A stretch of 64,000 nucleotides of DNA from JAJYVT01 sp035534455 (GCA_035534455.1 DATLRV010000038.1:28665-92664), one strand, 5' to 3'; shown: positions 25,045 to 34,573, counted from the first letter of the stretch. Program-made: numbers and translations. Notes: generated from the letters alone by a model not told the origin.

Positions 25045-25583
25045 GCCAGCATCCCTTCGGGCTCGGGCCACAGCGTCCTGCCGTCGACGACGATCTCGCA
25101 GTGCACGTTGGCCGGCACCTCGTCGGTCACGAGCTCCACGAAGTCATCGTCGCTCATCCAGCCGGTCGACTGCACCTCGACTCGCACGACCGCGTGAGGG
25201 GCGGGCACGCGCTGCTCCAGCGCCCGCCGTATCCCCCCGCTTTCTTCGACCGTCACCTCCCCACCGGTGACCGCGCGCAGCAGGATCTCGAGACCGCGGC
25301 TGGTCCCTCGCCACGCCAGCGCCTTCCCGCACTCGCGGACGAGGACGCGCTGGACGTCGTCGGGGAGCGACGGCTCGATCCAGTTGACGCCCAGCCACGA
25401 CGCGAGCCACGAGAGCGCAGGGACGGGAGCCACCGTCGGGTCGACGATGTTGCCGATGTTGTCCGCTCCGTCGACGAGCGACGACGCCACCTCTTGGAAC
25501 ATCGACACGAACCGCACGAAAAGTTCGTCGTCCAGCATGCCCATGGGCAGCTGCCCGAGCATCCAGTCGTTGCGCCGGGTCAT
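25041..25583 (-). CDS. Phage tail protein I-like baseplate protein (Afp12-type, TIGR02242-like)
   Basis: 180 aa. The LPMGMLDDELFVRFVSMFQEVASSLVDGADNIGNIVDPTVAP opening, LSWLASWLGV, and the following TSRGLEILLRAVTG match the TIGR02242 phage tail domain, related to P2 gpI. In contractile systems this is a wedge component of the baseplate. ATG at 25583 overlaps the baseplate J stop by ATGA and its own stop overlaps the zinc-ribbon gene. The open frame extends far upstream but only as the shadow of baseplate J. Confidence 0.9.
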   Translation of the reverse strand: MTRRNDWMLGQLPMGMLDDELFVRFVSMFQEVASSLVDGADNIGNIVDPTVAPVPALSWLASWLGVNWIEPSLPDDVQRVLVRECGKALAWRGTSRGLEILLRAVTGGEVTVEESGGIRRALEQRVPAPHAVVRVEVQSTGWMSDDDFVELVTDEVPANVHCEIVVDGRTLWPEPEGMLA

Positions 25584-27529
25584 CGAACCACCACGTGGTG
25601 GCGGGCGGACAAGAACAGCGACTCGCGGTCGAGGTGCACGAGCTCGCGTCCAGTGCCGTGGCGGGCGCCGGTCCGCAGGTCGTACTCGAAGAGGAGCACC
25701 TCCTCCACGCGCTCGACGCCCTCGACCGCCTGGAGCAGCTCGGCGAGCGTCGAGGCGTTCAGGTCGGCGTCGAACGGCCAGCCGTCCTCGGTGTTGCCGC
25801 CCTCGAGCGGGTCGAGGTAGCCAAAGAGGAGGTCGAGCGCGCGCTGGCGGACGAGCGCGAGGGGGCGGCCGGGCAGTGCCTGGATGAGGCCGGCCACGGA
25901 GATCCCCTGGTAGTAGGGGGTGCCGATGTCGACCGTCGCGCCGAGGAGCCGGCGTGGCTCGAGGTGCTCGGTGATCGCTTCCACGAGCGGGTCGGAGAGG
26001 GCGAAGTCGTCGATCCCGCGCTCGTCGGGGCGCGAGGTGAGGCGGGGCACGACGAGCAGGCGGACCGGCTCCCCCTCCTCGTGCGGCACGAGACACTTGA
26101 CCCGGGCGACCTCCGAGGACGCCTCCATCGTCAGGCGCTCGAAGTCGCCGGCCGTCACCGCACGCTGGCCGGTTCGGAGGCTGAGCGGCCCGCGGATCTT
26201 GGCGTTGGCGGGAGTCTCCGCGTCGACCCCGCCGCTCGCAGGCTGGATGTTGCTCACCCGGTCGACGTAGGCGATCGTCGTCCGCAGCACCGAGAGGGTT
26301 CCGGCGCCCACGTCGCCTGCCGCGCCGCCGCCGTGGCGGTAGCGGTCCATCACGATCTCGGCGCCGTCGGGCGGAATCGCGCCGTGCTGGCGCACCGAGC
26401 CGTCGGCGTACCGCACCGCGGGGCCGAACACGACCGTTCCCGACCCGTCGTCGATCGTGTAGTGACGATCGAGCGGCCCCGACGCGGTGAAATCCGGCAC
26501 CTCGATCCAGGTCTCCGATCGGTCGGCCGTGACGACCCTCAGCGTCTCCCCCTCCCGACGTGCGAGCACCGGCGTGCGGGAGATGGTGAATGCCTGCCCG
26601 GGGCTGCCATCGCTCCTGCCGAGCTGCTCGGGGCCGACGACGATCGCGTGCTCGGCGGCGACGGTGCCACCGAGGACGTCCGCGCGCAGGGTCCGGATGC
26701 GCGGGGACGTCTGGTAGCCCGGCTGGCCGACGCGCGGCGCCACGAGCCGTACGCGGAGCCAGTGGGCCCTCGTCCCACCGAGGGTGAGCGGCGTCGAGTG
26801 GCGCGGCAGGCGCAGCTCGACCTCGCCGTCGCGGTTGAGGCCGCCGGTCGTGTCGGACTGGACCGGGAGCGACGCCCAGGTCTCCCCCGTCCAGGCCTCC
26901 CACACGAGGGGCGGGTCCCGCGGGTCGACGCCGATGCCCTGGATCTCCGCTGCAATCGAGAGCCTCAGGACCGCGCCGGCAAGGCTCTGCTCGAACCCGA
27001 CGTAGAAGGCGTCCCCCGGCGTCGGCGGGTCGGAGGTGAAGCACGTCACGTCGCTGCCCTCGAAGCGCAGGTCGTCCCAGACGTCGGTGTAGCGCTCCTC
27101 CGCCGACGACTCGGCAGTCTTGGCTGCCGTCAGGCCGAGCGGCGCGATCGCGAGGTCCTCGACCGTCGTGAACATGATGCTGGCGCCGCCGACGGCGTCC
27201 GCCGTGGCGACCACCGTCCCTGCGGGCACCACGACAGGCTGGTCGCGCACGGTGGAGAGCCAGAAGGTGAGGTCGGCACGAGCCACCGACGGCGGGAACG
27301 GCTGGATGCCGACGAGGTCGAGGAACTTCGTATAGAGCCGGTCGGGCACCTGGTTCAGCCGGAAGAGCACCATCTCGCTCATCCACGCGAAGAGCTCGAT
27401 CAGGGCGACCCCGGGGTCCGACAGGTTGTGGTTCGTCCACTCCGGGCAGTACCTGGGGATCAGGCGCTTGGTCTCGTCGACGAGGTCCTGGAACCGCCGG
27501 TCGTCGAGCTCGGGTGCAGGAAGGGGCAT
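25580..27529 (-). CDS. Baseplate J-like wedge protein (Afp11-type, TIGR02243-like)
   Basis: 649 aa. MPLPAPELDDRRFQDLVDE, then WTNHNLSDPGVALIELFAWMSEMVLFRLNQVPDR and KFLDLVGI are hallmarks of the putative baseplate assembly family TIGR02243. The C-terminal half is a gpJ-like part with GPLSLRTGQRAVTAGDFERL. It forms the wedge ring that triggers sheath contraction. It directly follows the gp25 gene (the stop of gp25 shares bases with this ATG) and is followed by tail protein I, the standard Afp9-11-12 order. No truncation seen. Confidence 0.93.
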   Translation of the reverse strand: MPLPAPELDDRRFQDLVDETKRLIPRYCPEWTNHNLSDPGVALIELFAWMSEMVLFRLNQVPDRLYTKFLDLVGIQPFPPSVARADLTFWLSTVRDQPVVVPAGTVVATADAVGGASIMFTTVEDLAIAPLGLTAAKTAESSAEERYTDVWDDLRFEGSDVTCFTSDPPTPGDAFYVGFEQSLAGAVLRLSIAAEIQGIGVDPRDPPLVWEAWTGETWASLPVQSDTTGGLNRDGEVELRLPRHSTPLTLGGTRAHWLRVRLVAPRVGQPGYQTSPRIRTLRADVLGGTVAAEHAIVVGPEQLGRSDGSPGQAFTISRTPVLARREGETLRVVTADRSETWIEVPDFTASGPLDRHYTIDDGSGTVVFGPAVRYADGSVRQHGAIPPDGAEIVMDRYRHGGGAAGDVGAGTLSVLRTTIAYVDRVSNIQPASGGVDAETPANAKIRGPLSLRTGQRAVTAGDFERLTMEASSEVARVKCLVPHEEGEPVRLLVVPRLTSRPDERGIDDFALSDPLVEAITEHLEPRRLLGATVDIGTPYYQGISVAGLIQALPGRPLALVRQRALDLLFGYLDPLEGGNTEDGWPFDADLNASTLAELLQAVEGVERVEEVLLFEYDLRTGARHGTGRELVHLDRESLFLSARHHVVVR

Positions 27530-28026
27530 CAGGCCTGCTCTCTATCGGGTCGGTCGGTCACCGCGGGGGTGCCGCCCTCGTTGGACTCCCGCGGGATCAC
27601 GTAGAAGGGATAGACGAGGTTGCGGCGGTCGTTCGTGGCGCGCATCTTGTACCGCAGGTGGATGCGCACGAGCGCCTGCTCGTCGTCATCGGGGACGACG
27701 CTCACCTCTTCCACGTCGACGCGGGGCTCCCACTGGGCGATCGCCTGGCGCACGGCCTCGGCCATGAGCCCGACCGTGTTCGCGTTGACTGGCTCGAAGA
27801 GAAGGTCCCAGATGCGGCACCCGAAGCCCGGGCGCATCACGCGCTCGCCCGGCGCAGTCGAGAGGACCACGCGGATCGCGCTGTCGGTGCTCTCTCCGGC
27901 GTCCGCGAAGGCGATCGACCCGTTGGGGCCGATCGCGAGCGGGAAGCGGATGCCCTTCCCGACGAACGAGGGGTCGAGGTTGCCGGCGTTGCCTCGCCCG
28001 GGGGGGACGTGGTCGATAGGGGTCAT
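27529..28026 (-). CDS. gp25 / GPW-family baseplate protein (Afp9-type)
   Basis: About 165 aa. A central GKGIRFPLAIGPNGSIAFADAG, then RVVLSTAPGERVMRPGFGCRIWDLLFEPVN, is the typical gp25-like lysozyme-fold (non-enzymatic) domain that links baseplate to sheath. ATG at 28026 gives the usual start; TTG at 28035, overlapping the spike gene stop, would add three residues. It lies between spike and baseplate J as in other CIS loci. Confidence 0.92.
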   Translation of the reverse strand: MTPIDHVPPGRGNAGNLDPSFVGKGIRFPLAIGPNGSIAFADAGESTDSAIRVVLSTAPGERVMRPGFGCRIWDLLFEPVNANTVGLMAEAVRQAIAQWEPRVDVEEVSVVPDDDEQALVRIHLRYKMRATNDRRNLVYPFYVIPRESNEGGTPAVTDRPDREQA

Positions 28027-28031
28027 CGCGC

Positions 28032-29804
28032 TCAACCGCCGTTGATCGAGACGGGCGTCCCGCTGATCGTGACGACCGCTTCGGCCTGGACCTGGACGGA
28101 GGCCCCCGCGAGCTTGGTCATGGCCTGCGCCTCGAGTGTCAGGGTGCCGTCCGAGGAGATGACGATCTTCGGGGCGGTGAGCTCGAGCTGCTGTGTGGCC
28201 TGGATCTTGATTGTGCCCGCCTTGATCGACAGAGCGCCGGTGCCGCTCGCGACCGTGATCGTCGTCTGGCCTACGGTGAAGGTGAGCTCGTTGCCCTGCT
28301 TCACGGTGACGGTCGTCTTGTCGGCGCCGAGGTGCACAATGTTCGCGCCGTCTGCCAACGCGAGCTCGATCGCCATGTCCTTTGTCTGGGTGCCGTCGAG
28401 GAACCTCACAGTGTGGCCGAGGCGTGACACGAGCTCGCGCTTGACCACCTTGCCCTCTGTGACTGTGATTGTCGGCATCGTGAGCGACTTGCCGTAGAGG
28501 CCGCCGATCACGACGGGCACGCGGGTGTCGCCGTCCTCGAACGCGACGAGCACCTCGTCGTCGACCTCGGGCAGGAAGACGTTCCCCCTCGAGCTACCGC
28601 CACCCATGGCGACGACCCTCGCCCACGCGCTCTCCTGTGTCGAGCTCATCCCCGGAAAGCGGAGCTTCACGCGGCCGATCTTTTCCGGGTCCTTGATGTT
28701 GGTCACGATCCCCGCCGTCACCCCGTAGTGGCCGACGACGGAGCCCGCCGGGCCGAACCCGTTGGCGCTGCGGCTGTCCGCGAGACCCGCGGGGCGCCGG
28801 TCGCCGCTGCGGAACCGCGTGATGAACCCTCGGCGGGGCCGGTAGACGTGCTCGACCGCGGTCACCGGATAGGTGCCGCTCAGCGGCCCCGCCCCCGAGA
28901 TTGTCACCTTCGCCCCGGGCGCCAGCCCCCCGTTCCCGACGGCGGTCCCCGTTGCCTCGACCGCCGCCGCGGCACGGAGGTCGAAGATCGCCTGGCTCAG
29001 CGTCGTCGCCTCGCTCGAGCTCCTCGCGCCGACGGCGGCGGTGACGAACGTGGCACTCCCGGTCGCGAGCCCCGCCAGCGTCGAGCTCGGGCTGATGCCG
29101 CTGGATGCGCTCGACGACGCACCTGTCACGGTCTGCTGCGCGACGTTGTCCCACCCGGAGACCGACACCTGCTCCGGGGCCGGCGTCGCGCGGGCCGAGA
29201 ACGAAAGCAGATCGTCGCCGAGCGTGAGGCTGACTGTCCCCATCGTGCCGGCGAGCTCGTCGGGCTTGCCGATGTGGACCGTGCTCCCCTTGACGACCCA
29301 GTCCGCCCCCTCCCGGCGCGTGAGCTCGCCGAGCAGCCCCAGGTCCGTGTCGACCTGCAGGAGGTAGTCCAACTTCTGCGTCGTCCCCGACCACGACGCG
29401 CTGAGTGTGCTCTCCGTCGTGAGGAGCGAGCTGACCATGTTGGAAATGGTGTCCTCGGTCCAGGTCTTCACCCGGGAGGTCAGTCCGAGCTTGTAGCTCT
29501 TGTCGTGGCCGACGAGCACGAGCTCGGGCTGCTCGCCTTCGCGCTGCTCGGACCCGACGCCGGTGACGGTCCCTGTGAACAGCGTCGGACTCCCGCCCGG
29601 ACCGCCCACCTCCAGCGGGTCGTCGAGCGACACGGAGTTGGACGTCAGGAGCGCGTACCCCGGATCCGCAAAGCGCAGCGTCACCCGGGCCGGCACGTTC
29701 AGCGCGTGCTCGACGCGGAGCTCGAGAAGCGCGCCCTGCCATGTGGTGGCGAGCGGTGCGCCGTTGACCTTCACCTGGGGCGACAGGGTGATGGTGTCGG
29801 CCAT
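28032..29804 (-). CDS. VgrG-like spike protein (Afp8-type)
   Basis: 590 aa. The N-terminal two thirds (about 1-335) is the gp27/phage late control D-like hub: ITLSPQVKVNGAPL, LRFADPGYALL, DTDLGLLGELTRREG. A gp5-like OB fold follows (VTNIKDPEKIGRVKLRFPG.., VFLPEVDDEVLVAFEDGD). The last 150 residues are beta-rich repeats forming the needle (AGTIKIQATQQLELTAPK). No C-terminal effector extension is present. ATG overlaps the LysM gene stop (TGATG). The DUF4280 protein is the likely tip. Confidence 0.93.
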   Translation of the reverse strand: MADTITLSPQVKVNGAPLATTWQGALLELRVEHALNVPARVTLRFADPGYALLTSNSVSLDDPLEVGGPGGSPTLFTGTVTGVGSEQREGEQPELVLVGHDKSYKLGLTSRVKTWTEDTISNMVSSLLTTESTLSASWSGTTQKLDYLLQVDTDLGLLGELTRREGADWVVKGSTVHIGKPDELAGTMGTVSLTLGDDLLSFSARATPAPEQVSVSGWDNVAQQTVTGASSSASSGISPSSTLAGLATGSATFVTAAVGARSSSEATTLSQAIFDLRAAAAVEATGTAVGNGGLAPGAKVTISGAGPLSGTYPVTAVEHVYRPRRGFITRFRSGDRRPAGLADSRSANGFGPAGSVVGHYGVTAGIVTNIKDPEKIGRVKLRFPGMSSTQESAWARVVAMGGGSSRGNVFLPEVDDEVLVAFEDGDTRVPVVIGGLYGKSLTMPTITVTEGKVVKRELVSRLGHTVRFLDGTQTKDMAIELALADGANIVHLGADKTTVTVKQGNELTFTVGQTTITVASGTGALSIKAGTIKIQATQQLELTAPKIVISSDGTLTLEAQAMTKLAGASVQVQAEAVVTISGTPVSINGG

Positions 29805-30454
29805 CAGCTGGTCCCAGGGATCGCGAGCAGGCTGCCGGGACGCAGGGCGAGCGGGTCGGTGATGCCGTTGGCCTCGGCGATCGCGCGCCAGCGCGTCGCG
29901 TCGCCGAGGTGCATCGCGGCGATCCGGTCGAGCGTCTCACCCGGCTGGACGCGGTGCACGCGGTGTGGGCGCGGCGTGCCCGACGTGGGGTTCTGCGGCC
30001 CGAAGGCCAGTGTCTCCTTGTACTGGGTGAGCACGACCGCGGCACGTGCCCGCAGCGGCGTCCCGTCGCGGCTGAAGTACTCGAAGGAGAGGTCGAGCGA
30101 GGAGACCACCGCCTTGAACGAGTGGAATGTCCCCCAGTGGAACTCGACCCACGGCGGCCGTGCGTTGTTGGTTGTCTGCGAAGTCCCCGGGAGCTGCGGG
30201 TCCACGTCCATCAACCCGACGATCTTGCCCGTGTATGTGGTCACGGCCTTGCCCGTGTCGGTCGTGTCGAAAAAGAGCGTGAGGCGGAGCACACCTGACC
30301 CCGCGCCGGTGTAGCGCAGCGTCGGTACCCCACGGCCCGGAACCGCGTCGGCGGCCCAGCCGTTCGCCTGCGCGAGGACCAGATCGGAGGGGTTGAAGAG
30401 ACACGGGATCTTTGTGCCGCGCTCGGTCTGAAGGAACGCCTTCGTTGTCGACAT
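29804..30454 (-). CDS. LysM-domain tube-initiator protein (Afp7-type)
   Basis: 216 aa. The N-terminal 150 residues match the CIS/T4 gp53-like Afp7 family: IPCLFNPSDLVLAQANGW, then LFFDTTDTGKAVTTYTGKI, FHWGTFHSFKAVV. A C-terminal LysM (about 165-216) reads HRVQPGETLDRIAAMHLGD.TRWRAIAEANGI. In CIS this protein joins the tube to the baseplate rather than binding cell wall. ATG at 30454 shares one base with the stop of the DUF4157 gene. Confidence 0.92.
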   Translation of the reverse strand: MSTTKAFLQTERGTKIPCLFNPSDLVLAQANGWAADAVPGRGVPTLRYTGAGSGVLRLTLFFDTTDTGKAVTTYTGKIVGLMDVDPQLPGTSQTTNNARPPWVEFHWGTFHSFKAVVSSLDLSFEYFSRDGTPLRARAAVVLTQYKETLAFGPQNPTSGTPRPHRVHRVQPGETLDRIAAMHLGDATRWRAIAEANGITDPLALRPGSLLAIPGTS

Positions 30455-33400
30455 CAGAAGACCTCGGGGACGTGACGCTGGCCACGACGCTCGAGCTCGT
30501 CGAGGACGCGCCGCTCCACGTGCTCGACGATCCACTCGAGGATCTCCGCGGCGTTCGGCGCGCTCGAGGGCTGGACGGTGGGCGGCGTCGGTTCCACGGC
30601 GCGGGCTCCCTTCTTCCCGAACTCGGATGCAAGCGCAGGCGCCGGGCCGGTGCGCAACGGTACTGGAAGCAGCGCGGACGAACCGCGAGCCCCGTCAGCA
30701 GCACCGATGCCGCTGGGACCGGTGCCACCGGGACCGGAGTGTGCGTCGCGGTCCCCCGACCCGGGCTCGAACAGCCCGGCGAGGCCGGGGATCCCGGCGG
30801 CCGTGTGCCCGCGCCGGTCACCCCCGGGACCACCCGGGAGCGGCAACCCGATCCCGGCCGGGGAAACGGACCCCGAGCCGGCGCCTCTTGCTCGCTCGAG
30901 CAACGCAGCCAGGCCGGGGTCCTCGTGTCGCAGGCGCTCGAGGGCGCCCGCAGCGCCGCCCGAACGACCGCCTCGTTGGGCCCCGGAACCGCCGGCACCC
31001 GAGCCGGGGAACAGGTTCGACGCCGGCGCGGGCCCGTTACGAACCCCTTGTGGCGCGCCACCCGCGGTTCCGCCGGAGCCTCCACCTCGAGGCTTCGGGG
31101 AGAGCAGCCCCGCTGCGCCTCCCCCCACCGAGCCGAGCTGCGTGGGGCCGACGAAGGGCTCCGTGACCGCAGCGACCATCTTCTGGACGAGCGAGCCGAT
31201 GCGCCGGGCGAGACCTTCCTCGGGGTCGAAGAAGTCATCGAAGAAGAACCGCGGCGTCGACCCGCCTGGACCTCCGCGGTGGGTGGCATGGGAGGCGCGG
31301 GAGGCGTGGGTGCCATGGGAGGCGTGGGAGATGTCGCCGGCGGGCCGCACGTTCGTTCCGTGTGTGCCGTTCGGGCCGTGGGAAGTATGGGCGTCGGGTT
31401 CGTGCCGTCCCGGCCGGGTGGCGTGCACCAACTCGTGCGCCACGACCGCCGCGGATGCTGGACTTGTGTCCGGTCGGCGGGCCAGGTGGATGACCCGACC
31501 CACCGTTGCGGCCGGGCGCCCCGAGGCCGCCAGCGCCGCGGCGCTCGCAGGTCCCGCACGCAGCTCCACCGAGGCCGAGCCGCCGAGGGCGCGAGCCAGC
31601 GGTGCCAACCGGGGCGGCATCGCGATGACCGGGTCGGGCTTGTGACGCGCGAGCTCCGCGACGAACCGCCGCGCCCGCGGGGTGGTCGAGGGGGCCGGTC
31701 CGGCGCCTGCGGGTTGTGCCGAGGGTGACTGTCCAGGGGCGGCGGGAGCAGCGGACGCCGTGGGGGAGGCGGGGGCGGCGGGAGAGGTGGACGCGGTGGG
31801 AGCGGCGGACGCGCCGCGAGCGGTGCGGGCCCCGGACGTCGGGGCGCCGCCGTCGCGTGAACGCGTGTCAGTGGAAGTGCGTGCGCCCGCGTCCGTGCCG
31901 GAGGCGGGCGCGGGCCGCTCCCCTGGCGCCACCTGGTCGCTGCCGGCACCGGCGCCTTCGGCCGTCCGGGCGCTCCGACGCCCCAGGACCGGACGCGTCG
32001 GGGAGTCGATCGACGAGGTCGTGGCGGCGCGGATCGTCTCCGCAGGACCCATCGAGCGTGCCAGTGCGGTCACCGGCCACGGACCGGCGTCGACCACTCG
32101 CGGAAGGAGCACCGGACGATGGCCGTCGGGTCCGCGAGGCGTCAATCCATCTCGGTCGGAGCCATCACCGGCGTCGGCGACACCGCCCGACGGCAAGGCG
32201 GCTCCGAGGGCTCGTCGCATCGCGGGCGTCGCCACCCGCGTCGGGTCCGTCGACGCCGCGTCGTGCGTGGCGGCGACCGGCGCGGTCTGCAGGTGCCGGA
32301 CCGCCTTGACGAGCGGGCGCACCTCGGTGCTGCCGGAGAGCAGCGTCGTGCTGCCGGGGTCGAGCGCCCGGGGCGGCGCCGCCAGCGGTCGCGTGGCGAG
32401 TGTCGCTGGGAGTGACGCTGGGGTCGAGGCCGGGGGAGGCTGCGGGGGCGGCTGCGGCTGCGGGGGAGGCTGAGGCTGCGGGGGAGGCTGAGGCTGCCGG
32501 GGCCCCGGAGGATCGCCACGGACCTCCCCAAGTCGACGACGCGGGAGCGGCGCCGACGTCCAGCGCCCACCCGCCGGTGTGCCCGTCGGCACCCCCACGC
32601 CCGGCGCCGCGCGCAGCAGGTGGCGAGCGCGCGCGTGGCCCGTCGTCGCGGCGTGCTGCGCGCCGAGGGAGGGCGCTGCGGGTCCCGGGCGCCGGTGGCG
32701 TCCGGGCGGACCCCAGCTCGGGCCCACCGACGACAACCGCTCCCCGATCGACGTCGCGAGCTGTACGGGGCGGCTCGAGCCCGCCGCGCCTGCGGCCAGC
32801 CGCTCCGCAAGGAGCACCGCACCACCTGCGCCCGCGACCGAGGAAGGTGTCTCCAACGAGGCAGCGGGGTCCCGTCCGCCACCCCTGCGGCGTGCCGGAC
32901 GTGCAGTCGGCGTCGGCGTCGGCGCCTCCGCGGCTCTGGGGTCGCGGTCACCACGCTCGGCGGGGGCGGCGGGTGCCGAACCCCCGCCCGGGGATCCCGA
33001 CCGGCGACGTTTTGCGGGCGTTGCGGGCCCCGGAGGCGAGGACGGCCGGGTCCCCGATGAACCATCCACAGGTGCGACACCGGACGCTCCTGGCGGCGAT
33101 GGCGGGGTCCCGGGCCCGGCGGGCGAGGCTGCCGTAGTCCCGGGCCCGGCGGGCGAGGATGCCGTGGTCGACGAGCGACCCGCGGCCTGTCGAGCGAGGT
33201 TCGACAGCGAGGGCCGTGCCGCGCGCGGCGTGGTCCGCTCCTGCTGCGGCTGGCCCTTGGAGATCCGTTCCTCCCGGGCCGTGAGGACGTTCCCCACCGC
33301 GGCGACGTCGGGAAGCCGCTGCACGGGCAGTGCCTCGGCGCGAAGGCGGGCGCTGAACCCCCCCGGTCCCGACGATCCCCACTCCCCGGGAGGCAGCGCG

Positions 33401-33840
33401 GCGCGTGGGAGGGTCCCGGCAGCGAGAACGCCGAGCTGCTGGGGGGCCGACCTCACCGACCGGGCCGTGGCTGCGCTGCGGTCCATCGCCTCCTGCGCGA
33501 GCGACGCGGCGAGCGTGGCCGCACGACGCACGCCGAGCCGTACCCCCTCGGGGGGCTCCACCGTCGACATCGCCGTGCCCGATGCCGGCACGACGGGCGT
33601 CCGTTGGGCGATCGCCGGAGAGAACCGGAGCGCCGAACGGGTGGCGAGGGAGCGACCGACAGAGGACGAGAAGTGCCGGCCCCCCATGACGAGACGGCCG
33701 ACGGCCGAGTCGGGACGCCGGGAGCGGAGGCGCGCGTGCCAACCGAGACGCGCCGCGACGGAGCGGCCGAGCCGCGTGGCCGTCCCGGCCGGGTCCTGTG
33801 CCGACGCCGTCGCGCGGGTCTCCTCGTCGGTCACGGCCAT
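30454..33840 (-). CDS. Very long DUF4157 (eCIS core domain) protein with HELVH motif
   Basis: 1128 aa. Residues about 1-190 are Arg/Ala-rich helical. Residues about 200-730 are low-complexity Pro/Ala/Gly/Ser/Thr, including a QPQPPP run from 18-bp repeats. A DUF4157-type domain lies near 735-810: LAPLARALGGSASVELR, then TVGRVIHLARRPD and AHELVHA, with a metalloprotease-type HExxH near 800. A Gly/Ser/His-rich stretch and a helical C-terminus EWIVEHVERRVLDELERRG end it. DUF4157 proteins are strongly tied to eCIS loci as toxins or structural accessories. The length and disorder are unusual. No recognisable toxin domain was found. It sits between the second tube and LysM genes. Confidence 0.88.
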   Translation of the reverse strand: MAVTDEETRATASAQDPAGTATRLGRSVAARLGWHARLRSRRPDSAVGRLVMGGRHFSSSVGRSLATRSALRFSPAIAQRTPVVPASGTAMSTVEPPEGVRLGVRRAATLAASLAQEAMDRSAATARSVRSAPQQLGVLAAGTLPRAALPPGEWGSSGPGGFSARLRAEALPVQRLPDVAAVGNVLTAREERISKGQPQQERTTPRAARPSLSNLARQAAGRSSTTASSPAGPGTTAASPAGPGTPPSPPGASGVAPVDGSSGTRPSSPPGPATPAKRRRSGSPGGGSAPAAPAERGDRDPRAAEAPTPTPTARPARRRGGGRDPAASLETPSSVAGAGGAVLLAERLAAGAAGSSRPVQLATSIGERLSSVGPSWGPPGRHRRPGPAAPSLGAQHAATTGHARARHLLRAAPGVGVPTGTPAGGRWTSAPLPRRRLGEVRGDPPGPRQPQPPPQPQPPPQPQPPPQPPPASTPASLPATLATRPLAAPPRALDPGSTTLLSGSTEVRPLVKAVRHLQTAPVAATHDAASTDPTRVATPAMRRALGAALPSGGVADAGDGSDRDGLTPRGPDGHRPVLLPRVVDAGPWPVTALARSMGPAETIRAATTSSIDSPTRPVLGRRSARTAEGAGAGSDQVAPGERPAPASGTDAGARTSTDTRSRDGGAPTSGARTARGASAAPTASTSPAAPASPTASAAPAAPGQSPSAQPAGAGPAPSTTPRARRFVAELARHKPDPVIAMPPRLAPLARALGGSASVELRAGPASAAALAASGRPAATVGRVIHLARRPDTSPASAAVVAHELVHATRPGRHEPDAHTSHGPNGTHGTNVRPAGDISHASHGTHASRASHATHRGGPGGSTPRFFFDDFFDPEEGLARRIGSLVQKMVAAVTEPFVGPTQLGSVGGGAAGLLSPKPRGGGSGGTAGGAPQGVRNGPAPASNLFPGSGAGGSGAQRGGRSGGAAGALERLRHEDPGLAALLERARGAGSGSVSPAGIGLPLPGGPGGDRRGHTAAGIPGLAGLFEPGSGDRDAHSGPGGTGPSGIGAADGARGSSALLPVPLRTGPAPALASEFGKKGARAVEPTPPTVQPSSAPNAAEILEWIVEHVERRVLDELERRGQRHVPEVF

Positions 33841-33842
33841 CG

Positions 33843-34316
33843 TCAGGAGAACGTCTTCGACGTGAAGCCGTGGTGGGCGAGCTCGAGCTCTTCGCTCGCG
33901 CCCTCACCGCCGTCTTCCACCGCGAGATGGGGGCCGCTCCAGCGAACCGCGAAGGCGCCCTGGATGTCCCACGAGCGCAACCGGGTCCCGTCGGTGCCCA
34001 TCAGCGTGATCGCCGCGGTGCTGCGTGTCAGCTTGTCTGTGTTCGACTCGAATGTCGGCCCGGCGGTCTTGTTCACCCACGAGAACAGCGCGTCGCTGTT
34101 GGTGATGCCGCGCCGCAGCACGATGTTCGGCCACGTGAGCCTGCCCGGGAGCTTGTGGACGAAGCCGTTCTCGCCGCCCTCGGCGTACGAGACGGTGTCC
34201 ACCGTCACCTCGAGCCCGGTGATCTCCCCGAACAACCCGATGGCCTGGCCGTCGACCTCGAACAGGAAGTTGGCGGTATTGGGGAGATGGCCCTTGATCC
34301 CCAGGGGCATGCTCAT
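33843..34316 (-). CDS. Tube protein, second copy (Afp5-type, T4 gp19 fold)
   Basis: 157 aa. NTANFLFEVDGQAIGLFGEITGLEVTVDTVSYAEGGENGF, then LRRGITNSDALFSWVNK, marks the TIGR02241 / T4-like tail tube family. Less similar to the first tube protein than a duplicate would be, consistent with the baseplate-proximal tube adaptor role of Afp5. It starts at ATG 34316 with the small 56-aa gene 34 bp upstream, and ends 2 bp before the DUF4157 gene. Confidence 0.92.
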   Translation of the reverse strand: MSMPLGIKGHLPNTANFLFEVDGQAIGLFGEITGLEVTVDTVSYAEGGENGFVHKLPGRLTWPNIVLRRGITNSDALFSWVNKTAGPTFESNTDKLTRSTAAITLMGTDGTRLRSWDIQGAFAVRWSGPHLAVEDGGEGASEELELAHHGFTSKTFS

Positions 34317-34350
34317 GGCCGCCCTCCCTCATGGCCTCTCGTCGTCCCCG

Positions 34351-34521
34351 TCACAGCTGCCTCGCCTCGGCCCACGCCCGGGCGTTCAGCGAGGCCACGC
34401 CGTACACGAGCCGGGCCCGGTCGGCGTGCTCCAGGTCGAGGAGATCGTCGAGCGGCCAGTGCAGGTGATAGGCGAGGTAGATCAGCTCCTGCCACAGCGT
34501 GTCGGTCGGGTACTGCTTCAT
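34351..34521 (-). CDS. 56-aa conserved CIS small protein (DUF6760-like)
   Basis: MKQYPTDTLWQELIYLAY is followed by HLHWPLDDLLDLEHADRARL and ends ARAWAEARQL. The HWPLDD..DLEH pattern is typical of the tiny DUF6760-like protein encoded between tube genes in actinobacterial CIS loci. Stop TGA at 34351-34353. It overlaps no other gene: 52 bp follow the tail-assembly-like gene and 34 bp precede the second tube. Role unknown; tail assembly chaperone partners in phages are similar in size and place. Confidence 0.8.
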   Translation of the reverse strand: MKQYPTDTLWQELIYLAYHLHWPLDDLLDLEHADRARLVYGVASLNARAWAEARQL

Positions 34522-34573
34522 CTGCCGGTCCTCGGCTCGGTGGTCAACTGCCGGTCAGGGTGCCGACCCGGCC

